A stretch of DNA of 64,000 bases from Aurantimonas aggregata (GTDB lineage Bacteria; Pseudomonadota; Alphaproteobacteria; Rhizobiales; Rhizobiaceae). This document shows positions 27,580 through 36,513 of this stretch, piece by piece. The notes under the pieces are model-generated. The model worked only from the letters and a program-made list of their open reading frames with translations. It had not been told where the DNA came from and did no database searches. Every line of letters starts with the position of its first letter. Position 1 is the stretch's first letter. The stretch is taken from positions 62,001 through 126,000 of the forward strand of contig NZ_JAAAMJ010000009.1 of NCBI RefSeq assembly GCF_010500835.1, in the 5' to 3' direction. The position numbers and the translations under genes are program-made.

Positions 27580-29793
27580 TTACCAGCGGATCGTCGCCTT
27601 GCCGGTGATGCGGCGTCCCTCGCCGTAGAAGCAGTAGAAGTCGGCATTGCCGCAGGACGCGACATATTCCTTGTCGAACAGGTTGCTGGCGTTGACCGAC
27701 ACTTCGTAGTTGTCGCGCTCGTAGCTGAGCACGGCGTCGACCACCGTGGCGCTCGGCACCTTGAACGTGTTGGCATCGTCGCCGTAGCTCGAGCCGACGT
27801 AGCGCACGCCGAGGCCGGCGCCGAGCCCGTCGAACATCGAGCCGTTGCGGATCGTGTAGTCGGCCCAGCCGGCGACCGTGTGGCGGGGGATCGTCGTCGG
27901 CGTCATGCCTTCAAGGCCGCCATCCGGATCCTCGGTGATCTCGGCATCGAGATAGGTGTAGGCAAGCCGCAGATTGAGGCTGTCGGTGAGGCTGGTGACG
28001 CCCTCGAGCTCGAAGCCGCGCGAGGTGATCTGGCCGGTCTGCCGGGCCTGGAACGTGCCGCCCACCGCATCGAAGCGGATGGCGTTGTCGCGGACGATGT
28101 CGAAGAGCGAGGCGGTCAGAAGGGTATTCCAGCCGGCCGGCTCGTATTTCACGCCGATCTCGTACTGGTGCGATTCTTCCGGCTCGAACAGCGTGCCCGA
28201 GGCGCTGACGTCGAGCGGCGGCAGGAACGATTGCGAATAGGTGACGTAGGGCGCGATGCCGTTGTCGAAATTGTAGATCAGCCCGACCCGGCCGGTGAAG
28301 GCGTCGGCGTCCTTCTCCGCATCGACGGCGCTCGAGAAGTCGCTGTCGGGCCGCTCCAGTCCGGTCGTCGCCCAGTCGTAGCGACCGCTGAGGACCAGCG
28401 AGAGCCGATCGAGCTTGATCTGGTCCTGCAGATAAAGGCCCGTCTGGGTCTGGTTGACCGTGTTGTCGTAGTAATTGCCGAAGCGGGTGACCGGACTGCC
28501 ATAGACCGGATCGAAGACGTTGATCGGGTCGGTGCCATAGAGGTCGATCGTGTCCGTATAGCGGGTCTTGCGGTAGTCGAGGCCGCCAAGCACGGTATGG
28601 CCGAGGATGCCGGTGTCGAACTCGGCCTGGACCTGGTTGTCGATCGAGAACGTGTCGAGATCGACATCGCCGGTGCCGCCGGAGCGGGCGAGCAGGCCGG
28701 CCGCCTCGTCGATGTAGCCGCCGCCGTAGATGCTCGCCTCGTCGTGGCTGAGGCCGGCATAGCGCGCATTCTGGCGGAAGGTGAAGGTCTCGTTGAATTC
28801 GTGGCTGAACTGGTAGCCGATCGAGCCCATATCGGTGTCGTAGTAGTCGAAGTCCGGCTCGCCGAGGAAGCGGCTGTTCGGGATCCGCCGCCCGTCATTG
28901 TCGTAGAGCGTGCCCGAGGCCGGCATGAACTGCAGACCCCAGCCGGCGCGGTCCTGCTGGTAGTTCGCCGACACCGTCAGGTTGGTCTGGGCATCCGGCT
29001 CCCACGACAGCACCGGCGCGATGAAGAAGCGGTCGTCGTCGACCGTGTCAACCTGGTTGTCGGCGTTGCGGGCGACGCCGGTGAGGCGGAAGCCGAAGGG
29101 GCTGTTCTCGGCTGCAGGGCCTCCCAGGTCGAAGCGCCCTTCAAGCAGGCCGAAGCTGCCGCCGGAAATCTGGACCTCGCGCAGCGGTGCGTCGGTCGGC
29201 TTCTTGCTGACATAGTTGATCAGGCCGCCCGGGCCGTTCTGGCCGTAGAGGACCGACGACGGGCCCTTTAGGATCTCGATGCGCTCGGCGCCATAAGGGT
29301 CGAGGCAGAGGAAGTTGATGATCGACGACGACGGCAGCCGCAGCCCGTCGAAGAAGGTCGCGTTGGCGGTGGAATCGAAGCCGCGGATGTTGAAGCCGCC
29401 GCAGCGCGTGTCGGCGCCGCCGGTGATCTCGGGCGTGACGCCGGCCGTGTAGCGGGTGGCGGCGCGAATGCTGCGGGCGTCCTGGCGCTCGATCTGCCCG
29501 CTGGTGACGACGGAAATCGACTGCGGCGTCTCGATCAGCGGCGTGTTGGTCTTGGTCGCGCCGGCACTGCGCGTCGCGACGAAACCCTGCTGCTCGTTCG
29601 CCTCGCCGGGGCCGGTGCCCTGCCCGATCGGATTGCCGTTCTCGTCCAGGGTGACGGTCACCGTGTCCAGTTCGATGACCTCTTGGGCCATCGCCGGTTG
29701 CAGCGCAGGAACGCCGAAGAGGACGGTGGAGGAAAGCATCACCCCGCCGAGGCGGCGAACGAGATGACCGTTGATCCGGGTGCCGAGCGACAT
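27580..29793 (-). CDS. TonB-dependent ferric hydroxamate receptor
   Basis: Outer-membrane receptor of 737 residues, first gene of the fhu operon. It has a signal peptide ending PAMAQ and a plug domain with NTPLIETPQSISVVTSGQI and ERIEILKGPSSVLYGQNGPGG. The barrel finishes with an aromatic tail (IRW). Linkage to fhuDBC indicates ferrichrome or a related hydroxamate as ligand. Paired C-terminal cysteines (SCGNADFYCFYGEG) recur in the receptor at 7486-9675. A degenerate iron box lies 29 bp upstream. Confidence 0.92.
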   Translation of the reverse strand: MSLGTRINGHLVRRLGGVMLSSTVLFGVPALQPAMAQEVIELDTVTVTLDENGNPIGQGTGPGEANEQQGFVATRSAGATKTNTPLIETPQSISVVTSGQIERQDARSIRAATRYTAGVTPEITGGADTRCGGFNIRGFDSTANATFFDGLRLPSSSIINFLCLDPYGAERIEILKGPSSVLYGQNGPGGLINYVSKKPTDAPLREVQISGGSFGLLEGRFDLGGPAAENSPFGFRLTGVARNADNQVDTVDDDRFFIAPVLSWEPDAQTNLTVSANYQQDRAGWGLQFMPASGTLYDNDGRRIPNSRFLGEPDFDYYDTDMGSIGYQFSHEFNETFTFRQNARYAGLSHDEASIYGGGYIDEAAGLLARSGGTGDVDLDTFSIDNQVQAEFDTGILGHTVLGGLDYRKTRYTDTIDLYGTDPINVFDPVYGSPVTRFGNYYDNTVNQTQTGLYLQDQIKLDRLSLVLSGRYDWATTGLERPDSDFSSAVDAEKDADAFTGRVGLIYNFDNGIAPYVTYSQSFLPPLDVSASGTLFEPEESHQYEIGVKYEPAGWNTLLTASLFDIVRDNAIRFDAVGGTFQARQTGQITSRGFELEGVTSLTDSLNLRLAYTYLDAEITEDPDGGLEGMTPTTIPRHTVAGWADYTIRNGSMFDGLGAGLGVRYVGSSYGDDANTFKVPSATVVDAVLSYERDNYEVSVNASNLFDKEYVASCGNADFYCFYGEGRRITGKATIRW

Positions 29794-29821
29794 GGGAAAT
29801 CCGCGTACAAGGGAGATAATA

Positions 29822-29836
29822 TGAGTGCAATAGTCC
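29822..29836 (-). promoter_or_regulatory. Degenerate IRO box before the fhu operon
   Basis: On the + strand it reads TGAGTGCAATAGTCC: TGA-N9-TCC, one base off the TGA-N9-TCA rule. On the minus strand GGACT...TCATATTA aligns position by position with TGACT...TCATATTA at the exbB box, which strengthens the call. It lies 29 bp before the receptor ATG. Confidence 0.5.
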
Positions 29837-29990
29837 AGTTATCCGGAGCGCGAAAGCACTCGTCTTGCGAAGATGGCGCCGGCTCGACGGACTGTGTTGA
29901 AACTGCCACAGATTGTCTCCGGAGCGATGGCCGTGCTTTCCGCCCTGCCCCGCCGAGCGAAAGCCCGATCGCCGCTGGCCCCCGAGAAAC

Positions 29991-30015
29991 CCCCCGGCCC
30001 CGCTGATGCCGGGGG
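29991..30015. terminator. GC-rich hairpin before the cation exchanger
   Basis: CCCCCGGC and GCCGGGGG form a perfect 8-bp stem around a 9-nt loop. It sits in the divergent region, so it may be a leader hairpin of the exchanger gene or a transcription barrier rather than a true terminator. Confidence 0.35.
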
Positions 30016-30147
30016 TGGGGAATATTCCGGAGCACGGTCGCGACCAGCGGGACATCACGTCGAGTTTCCTTCGCGGCCTTCTTGCAGCCCCTGTGGCCAA
30101 TGCACATCTGGGCGCGCGGGCCGGATCAACCGCCCGGGGGCAACGAC

Positions 30148-31068
30148 GTGGATTATCTTCTTCTGCTGGCCGGACTGGTCGGCCTGTTTCTTGGCGGCGA
30201 AGCGCTGGTGCGCGGCAGCGTCGGCATCGCCCGGCGCCTGGCGATTCCGCCGTTGCTCATCGGCCTGACGGTCGTCGGCTTCGGCACCTCGACGCCGGAA
30301 CTCCTGGTGTCGGTGGACGCCGCATGGCGAGGTTCGCCCGACATCGCCCTCGGCAATATCGTCGGCTCGAATATTGCCAACATCCTCCTGATCATCGGCA
30401 TGTCGGCGCTGGTCTGGCCGATCAAGGTCCTGGGCGCGACGCTGAAGCGCGACACCGCCGTCATGACGCTGGCGGCGCTGGCGCTGGTGCCGATCTTCGC
30501 GCTGGGCGAGATGGGCCGCCTGTCGGGCTTCATCCTGTTTGCCGGCCTCGTCGGCTATCTCGTCTGGGCCTATGTCCAGCCGGGCGAAGTGGTGGTGGAG
30601 GAAGAGGGCCTGAAGCCGCCGGCCCCGACCCTGATCTCGGTGCTCTGGGTGATCGGCGGACTGGTCGCGCTGATGGCCGGCGCCCGCTTCCTCGTGGATG
30701 GCGCGGTTTCCATCGCGCGCGAGTACGGCATCTCGGAAGCCTTCATCGGCCTGACCATCGTCGCCATCGGCACCTCGCTGCCGGAACTCGCGACCTCGCT
30801 GATCGCCGCCTTCCGGCGCCAGTCGGAGATCGCCATCGGCAACATCGTCGGCTCCAACATCTTCAACATTCTCGGCATCCTGGGCGTCACCGCGATGATC
30901 TCGCCGATCCCGGTGGCATCGCGCTTCCTCACCTTCGACCTGCCGATCATGATCGTGCTGTCGCTGGTGCTGACCGGCCTGCTGCTTACACAAAAGGTGA
31001 TTGGACGCGGCGTCGGCGTGGCGATGCTGGCGGGCTATGGCGCCTATGTCTGGGCCGCGCAGGGCTGA
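30148..31068 (+). CDS. CaCA-family sodium/calcium-type exchanger
   Basis: A 306-residue inner-membrane antiporter of the YrbG-type CaCA family. The two alpha repeats GFGTSTPELLVSV...GNIVGSNIANI and AIGTSLPELATSL...GNIVGSNIFNI carry the ion-binding Glu and Asn residues and are clearly duplicated. GTG 30148 with GGGGG about 7 nt upstream gives a start at the edge of the first helix. An ATG at 30082 is possible, but its 22 extra residues are not family-like. The ion pair is assigned by family only. It stands alone and is followed by a strong hairpin. Confidence 0.88.
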   Translation: MDYLLLLAGLVGLFLGGEALVRGSVGIARRLAIPPLLIGLTVVGFGTSTPELLVSVDAAWRGSPDIALGNIVGSNIANILLIIGMSALVWPIKVLGATLKRDTAVMTLAALALVPIFALGEMGRLSGFILFAGLVGYLVWAYVQPGEVVVEEEGLKPPAPTLISVLWVIGGLVALMAGARFLVDGAVSIAREYGISEAFIGLTIVAIGTSLPELATSLIAAFRRQSEIAIGNIVGSNIFNILGILGVTAMISPIPVASRFLTFDLPIMIVLSLVLTGLLLTQKVIGRGVGVAMLAGYGAYVWAAQG

Positions 31069-31077
31069 CCGGCACCC

Positions 31078-31099
31078 CCGGGCGCGGACGCGCCCGGGT
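31078..31099 (+). terminator. Strong hairpin after the cation exchanger
   Basis: CCCGGGCGCG and CGCGCCCGGG are perfectly complementary 10-mers separated by GA, giving a very stable stem 9 bp after the stop codon. No T-run follows. Confidence 0.55.
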
Positions 31100-31183
31100 C
31101 GGCGGGCCGACGGCAGTCCGTAGCGCTGGCGCCGGGAACGACTTATGTTCCCGGCCCATGGCATGGCAGGGAACAGTCTGACG

Positions 31184-32137
31184 ATGGCGCGACGAGCCGA
31201 TGACGACAGCCGGCTCGACGACGCGGCCCGCGCGGGCTGGCTGTATTACGTCGCCGGCAAGACGCAGGACGAGATCGCCCGGACGCTGAGCATCTCGCGC
31301 CAGAGCGCGCAGCGGCTGGTCTCGCTCTCGGTGACCGCTGGCCTCGTCAAGGTGCGGATCGACCATCCGATCGCCGCCTGCCTCGATCTCGCGGCCCGGC
31401 TGCGCGAGCGCTTCGGCATCGACTTCGCCGAGGTCGTGCCGTCCGATCCCGCCTCGTCCTCGACGACGCTCGGGATCGCGCTCGCCGGCGCCGACGAGAT
31501 GGAGCGGCGGCTGCGCCAGGCGGACCCGCTGGTCATCGCCATGGGCACGGGACGCACGCTGAAATCAGCCGTCGAGCACCTGCCGCGCATGGACTGCCCG
31601 CAGCACCGGATCGTCTCCCTGACGGCCAACATCACGCTCGACGGCTCGGCGTCGGTGTACAACGTCATCTTCTCGATGGCTGACCGGATTCGCGCCGCCC
31701 ACTATCCGATGCCGCTGCCGGCCGTGGCATCGTCGCCGGCGGAGCGCCTGCTGCTGCACGAGCAGAAGGTGGTGAAATCCACCCTGGCGCTGGCCGCGCA
31801 GGCCGACGTCACCTTTGTCGGCATCGGCGACGTGGGGCCGGATGCGCCGCTGGTGAAGGACGGCTACGTGACGCCGGAAGAATGCCGGGTCCTGCTTCAG
31901 GATGGCGGGATCGGCGAGATCGTCGGCTGGGTGTTCGACCGCGACGGGCACCTGCTCGACTGCTCGTTCAACGAACGCGTCGCCAGCGCGCCGCTGCCGC
32001 CGACGTCGAAGGGTGAGGTGATCATGTTCGGCATGGGGCCGGTGAAGACGCCGCCGATGCGCGCCGCGCTGAAGGGCCGCCTGGTCAACGGCGTCATTAC
32101 CGACCAGGCCACGGCGATGGCGCTTCTCGACGGCTGA
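31184..32137 (+). CDS. smoC: SorC-family sugar-responsive regulator
   Basis: A 317-residue regulator. An N-terminal helix-turn-helix (GKTQDEIARTLSISRQSAQRLVS) is followed by a C-terminal sugar-phosphate-isomerase-like effector domain (VIAMGTGRTLKSAVEHLP, TFVGIGDVG). SorC/SmoC proteins control polyol and sugar operons in response to a sugar or its phosphate. It lies directly upstream of the Smo transporter operon in the same direction, so it is the likely regulator. ATG 31184 is taken as start; 31145, 31160 and 31163 are alternatives and the ribosome-binding site does not decide. Confidence 0.85.
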   Translation: MARRADDDSRLDDAARAGWLYYVAGKTQDEIARTLSISRQSAQRLVSLSVTAGLVKVRIDHPIAACLDLAARLRERFGIDFAEVVPSDPASSSTTLGIALAGADEMERRLRQADPLVIAMGTGRTLKSAVEHLPRMDCPQHRIVSLTANITLDGSASVYNVIFSMADRIRAAHYPMPLPAVASSPAERLLLHEQKVVKSTLALAAQADVTFVGIGDVGPDAPLVKDGYVTPEECRVLLQDGGIGEIVGWVFDRDGHLLDCSFNERVASAPLPPTSKGEVIMFGMGPVKTPPMRAALKGRLVNGVITDQATAMALLDG

Positions 32138-32219
32138 CCTTCCGGCTTTTCTTCCTCGTTTCGCATTCCCGAAACGCGCGCCGGCCGGTGCGTATGCTGC
32201 GCTGCGGCATGCAATTCGT

Positions 32220-32248
32220 TTGACAGCGCATGCCCTCGGTGAGAATTT
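32220..32248 (+). promoter_or_regulatory. Possible promoter of the polyol operon
   Basis: TTGACA (32220-32225) is a consensus -35 element. With 17-bp spacing the -10 would be GAATTT (32243-32248), which is weak, as expected of an activated promoter. ATTTGC is repeated at 32245 and 32264, and GTGAG (32239) is inverted as CTCAC (32269), so the start region also contains candidate regulator half-sites. Confidence 0.35.
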
Positions 32249-32294
32249 GCCCCGGTAATGAAGATTTGCTCACGTGGAGCTGGGAGGCTTTATG

Positions 32295-33611
32295 ATGTTC
32301 CGCCGTGCTTTAGCCACAGGTGCCATTTCCCTTTTCGCGTTCGTCGGCGCGGCCGGGGCGCAGACGACGCTGACCATCGCCACGGTCAACAATGGCGACA
32401 TGATCCGCATGCAGGGTCTGACGCAGGATTTCACCGACAAGCATCCCGACATCGCGCTGAACTGGGTGACGCTCGAGGAGAACGTCCTTCGCCAGCGCGT
32501 CACCACCGACATCGCCACTTCGGGCGGCCAGTTCGACGTGATGACGATTGGCACCTACGAGGTCCCGATCTGGGCCGGCAACGACTGGCTGGTGCCGCTG
32601 GAAAATCTCGGCGACGACTATGACGTCGACGACATCCTGCCGCCGATCCGCGAGGCGCTGTCGGCCGATGGCAAGCTCTTCGCCGCGCCGTTCTACGCCG
32701 AGAGCGCGATGACGCTCTACCGCACCGATCTGTTCGAGGCGGCGGGCTTGGAAATGCCGGAGTCCCCGACCTGGGAATTCATCGAACAGGCCGCCAAGAC
32801 GATCTCGGACGCCAATGACGACGTCTACGGCATCTGCCTGCGCGGCAAGCCGGGCTGGGGCGAGAACATGGCCTTCCTCGGCTCGATGGCCCGCTCCTAT
32901 GGCGCCAACTATTTCGACGCCGACTGGCAGCCGCAGTTCGAGAGCGAAGGCTGGAAGACCGCCGTCGACCAGTATGTCCGGATGCTGACCGAATACGGGC
33001 CTCCGGGCGCGGCCTCCAACGGCTTCAACGAGAACCTCTCGCTCTTCAACCAGGGCCGCTGCGCCATGTGGATGGACGCCACCGTCGCGGCCTCCTTCGT
33101 GACCGACCCCGACGAGAGCCAGGTCGCCGAAAATGTCGGCTTCGCCCCCTTCCCCTGCGGCATCGAGAACTGTCCGAACAACGGCGCCAACTGGCTGTGG
33201 GCATGGTCGCTGGCGATCCCGGCGGGTTCGCAGAAGGCCGAAGCCGCCGAGACCTTCATCGGCTGGGCGACGTCGAAGGCCTATCTCGAGCTCGTCGCCG
33301 AGAAGGAAGGCTGGGCCAACGTGCCCCCCGGCACCCGCACCTCGCTCTATGAGAACGAGGCCTACACGAGCGAGGCGCCCTTCGCCGAAGCCACGCTGAA
33401 CGCCATCGACAACGCCGATCCCTCGATCCAGGACGACAAGCCCTATGTCGGCCTGCAGTTCGCCGCGATCCCGGAGTTCCAGGGTCTCGGCACCTCGGTC
33501 GGCCAGCAGATGGCGGCCGCCGTCTCGGGCAACATGGCCGTCGAGCAGGCGCTCTCCGCCGCCCAGCAGGCGGCCACCCGCGAGATGACCCGCGCCGGCT
33601 ACATCAAGTAA
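32295..33611 (+). CDS. smoE: Polyol ABC transporter binding protein
   Basis: A periplasmic family 1 solute-binding protein of about 438 residues. The signal peptide MFRRALATGAISLFAFVGAAGA is followed by TTLTIATVNNGDMIRMQGLT. That start, together with NVLRQRVTTDIATSGGQFDVMTIG, is characteristic of SmoE/MtlE sorbitol-mannitol binding proteins. GGGAGG (32282-32287) is 7 nt before ATG 32295; an adjacent ATG at 32292 is equally possible. It delivers polyols to SmoFG. A stable hairpin after the gene probably raises its transcript level over the permeases. Confidence 0.92.
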   Translation: MFRRALATGAISLFAFVGAAGAQTTLTIATVNNGDMIRMQGLTQDFTDKHPDIALNWVTLEENVLRQRVTTDIATSGGQFDVMTIGTYEVPIWAGNDWLVPLENLGDDYDVDDILPPIREALSADGKLFAAPFYAESAMTLYRTDLFEAAGLEMPESPTWEFIEQAAKTISDANDDVYGICLRGKPGWGENMAFLGSMARSYGANYFDADWQPQFESEGWKTAVDQYVRMLTEYGPPGAASNGFNENLSLFNQGRCAMWMDATVAASFVTDPDESQVAENVGFAPFPCGIENCPNNGANWLWAWSLAIPAGSQKAEAAETFIGWATSKAYLELVAEKEGWANVPPGTRTSLYENEAYTSEAPFAEATLNAIDNADPSIQDDKPYVGLQFAAIPEFQGLGTSVGQQMAAAVSGNMAVEQALSAAQQAATREMTRAGYIK

Positions 33612-33633
33612 TTGCCTCCCGAGCAATTACCGA

Positions 33634-33660
33634 GAGGCGTCCCCTTTTAGGGGGCGCCTC
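33634..33660 (+). terminator. Intra-operon hairpin between smoE and smoF
   Basis: GAGGCGTCCCC and GGGGGCGCCTC pair over 11 bp (one G-U) around TTTTA, 22 bp after the smoE stop and without a T-run. This is the usual position for a stem that stabilises the binding-protein mRNA or partly stops transcription before the permease genes. Confidence 0.6.
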
Positions 33661-33785
33661 GCCTCGACGTTCCGAACCGATGCTTTCGACCACCTAGACA
33701 GCCGCGCCCCTTCCATCCGCCCTGCTTACGCGGGCGGTCGCAGGGGGTGCTTCTCGAACGCCGCTCCCAGGCAGGGAATACGCCG

Positions 33786-34658
33786 ATGGCGACACTCCAG
33801 ACGAAGTCGGCCGCGCGCCTGATGATGGCGCCCTCGGTGATCGCGCTGCTGATCTGGATGATCGTGCCGCTGTCGCTGACGCTGTATTTCTCGACGCTGA
33901 ACTACAATCTGTTCAATCCCGCCGAGACGCCGTTCATCGGCCTGATGAACTATCGCTTCTTCCTCTCCGACCCCGCCTTCTTCACCGCCCTGCAGAACAC
34001 GCTGACGCTGGTCATTGGCGTGCTGATCATCACCGTCGGCGGCGGCATCCTGCTCGCCCTCCTCCTCGACCAGGCCTTCTACGGCGTCTCGATCGTCCGC
34101 CTGCTGGTCATCGCGCCGTTCTTCGTCATGCCGACCGTCGCCGCCCTGGTCTGGAAGAACATGATGATGAACCCCGTCTACGGGGTGATCGGCCAGGCGC
34201 TGGAAACCGTCGGTATCGGCGCGATCGACTGGTTTTCCAACGCGCCGCTCACCGCCGTGATCATCATCGTCGCCTGGCAGTGGCTGCCGTTCTCGACGCT
34301 GATCCTCCTGACCGCCCTGCAGTCGCTGTCGGAGGACCAGAAGGAAGCCGCCGAGATGGACGGCGCCAAGGCGCTGTCGATCTTCTGGCACATCACCCTG
34401 CCGCACATGGCCCGCGCCATCACGGTGGTGATCCTGATCCAGACGATCTTCCTCCTGTCGATCTTCGCCGAGATCTACGTGACGACGAGTGGCGGACCGG
34501 GCCTGCAGACCACCAACATCCCGTATCTCGTCTACAGCCAGGCCTTGCTGCAGTTCGACGTCGGCGGCGCATCGGCGGGCGGTATCGTCGCCGTGGTACT
34601 GGCCAACATCGTCGCCTTCTTCCTCGTCCGCCTCATCGGCAAGAACCTCGACGCTTAA
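33786..34658 (+). CDS. smoF: Polyol ABC transporter permease
   Basis: A 290-residue MalF-type inner-membrane permease. Six helices are expected. The ATPase-docking loop EDQKEAAEMDGAKALSIFWH has the conserved EAA-x3-G pattern. ATG 33786 begins MATLQTKSAARLMMAPSV, a typical start; the longer in-frame reading from 33747 lacks support. Partner of SmoG in the polyol channel. Confidence 0.92.
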   Translation: MATLQTKSAARLMMAPSVIALLIWMIVPLSLTLYFSTLNYNLFNPAETPFIGLMNYRFFLSDPAFFTALQNTLTLVIGVLIITVGGGILLALLLDQAFYGVSIVRLLVIAPFFVMPTVAALVWKNMMMNPVYGVIGQALETVGIGAIDWFSNAPLTAVIIIVAWQWLPFSTLILLTALQSLSEDQKEAAEMDGAKALSIFWHITLPHMARAITVVILIQTIFLLSIFAEIYVTTSGGPGLQTTNIPYLVYSQALLQFDVGGASAGGIVAVVLANIVAFFLVRLIGKNLDA

Positions 34659-34670
34659 GGAGACAGGACC

Positions 34671-35501
34671 ATGGCCCGCGCAGTCTCCACCCGCCGCAAG
34701 ATTGGCTTCACCGTCCTCGGATGGACGGTCGGCCTGCTGATCTTCTTTCCCGTCCTCTGGACCGTGCTCACCTCGTTCAAGACCGAGCTCGCGGCGATCT
34801 CGATCCCGCCGCAATGGGTCTTCTTCGACTGGACGCTGGAGAACTACATCGAGGTGCAGGAGCGCTCGAACTATTTTCGTTTCATGATGAACTCGGTCTA
34901 TCTGGCGCTCGGCTCGACGCTGCTCGGGCTGATCTTCGCCGTCCCTGCCGCCTGGGCGATGGCCTTCTCGCCGACCAAGTCGACCAAGAACATCCTGTTG
35001 TGGATGCTCTCGACCAAGATGCTGCCGGCCGTCGGCGTGCTGGTGCCGATCTACCTGATCTTCCGCGACCTCGGCCTCTTGGACACCCGCACCGGCCTGA
35101 TCGTCGTGCTGTTCCTGATCAACCTGCCGATCATGGTCTGGATGCTCTACACCTATTTCCGCGAGATCCCGGTCGAGATCCTCGAGGCGGCGCGCATGGA
35201 CGGCGCGACGCTGATGAAGGAGATCACCCAGGTGCTGGCGCCGATGGCCGTCCCGGGCATCGCCTCGACCGTCCTCCTGTCGGTGATCCTTGCCTGGAAC
35301 GAGGCGTTCTGGACGCTGAACCTGACGACGTCCAACGCCGCGCCGCTGACCGCCTTCATCGCCTCGTTCTCCAGCCCGCAGGGCAATTTCTACGCCAAGC
35401 TCTCGGCGGCCTCGACCATGGCCATCGCGCCGATCCTCATCATCGGATGGTTCTCGCAGCGCCAGCTCGTGCGCGGCCTGACCTTCGGCGCCGTCAAGTA
35501 G
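34671..35501 (+). CDS. smoG: Polyol ABC transporter permease
   Basis: A 276-residue MalG-type permease. The docking loop is [20 protein letters not shown], and the end [14 protein letters not shown] is typical of the family. AAGGAG lies just upstream of ATG 34671. Located 12 bp after smoF and 10 bp before smoK, so the four transport genes are co-transcribed. Confidence 0.93.
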   Translation: MARAVSTRRKIGFTVLGWTVGLLIFFPVLWTVLTSFKTELAAISIPPQWVFFDWTLENYIEVQERSNYFRFMMNSVYLALGSTLLGLIFAVPAAWAMAFSPTKSTKNILLWMLSTKMLPAVGVLVPIYLIFRDLGLLDTRTGLIVVLFLINLPIMVWMLYTYFREIPVEILEAARMDGATLMKEITQVLAPMAVPGIASTVLLSVILAWNEAFWTLNLTTSNAAPLTAFIASFSSPQGNFYAKLSAASTMAIAPILIIGWFSQRQLVRGLTFGAVK

Positions 35502-35511
35502 GAGCCTCGCC

Positions 35512-36513
35512 ATGAGCGCCATCACCCTTCGCAACGTCAGCAAGAGCTTCGGCGACGTCGTCATCATCCCGGGCCTCGACCTCGATATCGCCGAGGGCGA
35601 GTTCGTCGTCTTCGTCGGCCCGTCCGGCTGCGGAAAGTCGACGCTGCTGCGCCTGATCGCCGGGCTCGAGGACGTCTCGGGCGGCGAGATCCGCATCGAC
35701 GACCAGGACGTCACGTCGGTCTCGCCGGCCAAGCGCCAGCTGGCGATGGTATTCCAGTCCTACGCGCTCTATCCGCACATGAGCGTGCGCGCCAATATCG
35801 GCTTCCCGCTGAAGATGGCCGGCCAGTCGAAGGCCGAGATCGCCAAGCGAGTCGAGGAAGCGGCGGCGACGCTCAACCTCACCGACTATCTTGAGCGCCG
35901 TCCGCGCGACCTTTCCGGCGGCCAGCGCCAGCGCGTCGCCATCGGCCGCGCCATCGTCCGCCAGCCGAAGGGATTCCTGTTCGACGAGCCGCTGTCGAAC
36001 CTCGATGCAGCGCTGCGCGTCAACATGCGGCTGGAGCTCTCCGAACTGCACCAGCAGCTGAAGACGACGATGGTCTACGTCACCCATGACCAGGTCGAGG
36101 CGATGACCATGGCCGACAAGATCGTCGTCCTCAACCGCGGCCGGGTTGAGCAGGTCGGCTCGCCGCTGGAGCTCTACGCCAATCCCGCCAACCGCTTCGT
36201 CGCCGGCTTCATCGGCTCACCGCGGATGAACTTCCTGACCGGCGCCTATGCCGGCCAGTTCGGCGCGCCGACGGTGGGCATCCGGCCGGAGCACCTGGCG
36301 ATCTCCAGCACCGACGGGCTGCTGAAGGGCACGGCGGGCGTCTCGGAACATCTCGGCTCCGACACCTTCGTCCACGTCAAGCTCGACAGCGGCGAGCAGG
36401 TGACCGCCCGCTCGCCCGGCGACTACCGGGTGCGCCACGGCGATCCCGTCTGGCTGACGCCGGAGGAAGCCCACATCCACCGCTTCGATGACCAGGGGCT
36501 GGGCATCCGATGA
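35512..36513 (+). CDS. smoK: Polyol ABC transporter ATPase
   Basis: A 333-residue MalK/UgpC-type ATPase. It has Walker [10 protein letters not shown], signature LSGGQRQR, Walker [13 protein letters not shown] and the switch [11 protein letters not shown]. The C-terminal TOBE-type regulatory domain contains VGIRPEHL. It energises SmoFG. The stop overlaps the start of the sorbitol dehydrogenase gene by 4 bp, directly tying uptake to oxidation. Confidence 0.94.
   Translation: MSAITLRNVSKSFGDVVIIPGLDLDIAEGEFVVFVGPSGCGKSTLLRLIAGLEDVSGGEIRIDDQDVTSVSPAKRQLAMVFQSYALYPHMSVRANIGFPLKMAGQSKAEIAKRVEEAAATLNLTDYLERRPRDLSGGQRQRVAIGRAIVRQPKGFLFDEPLSNLDAALRVNMRLELSELHQQLKTTMVYVTHDQVEAMTMADKIVVLNRGRVEQVGSPLELYANPANRFVAGFIGSPRMNFLTGAYAGQFGAPTVGIRPEHLAISSTDGLLKGTAGVSEHLGSDTFVHVKLDSGEQVTARSPGDYRVRHGDPVWLTPEEAHIHRFDDQGLGIR

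Larger units (their letters stand above)
29794..30147. other. Divergent region between fhu receptor and cation exchanger
   Basis: About 350 bp without a convincing gene. It contains the degenerate iron box (29822-29836) near the receptor and a strong 8-bp hairpin (29991-30015) towards the exchanger. Short translated readings here are low-complexity and have no recognisable family. Confidence 0.5.
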
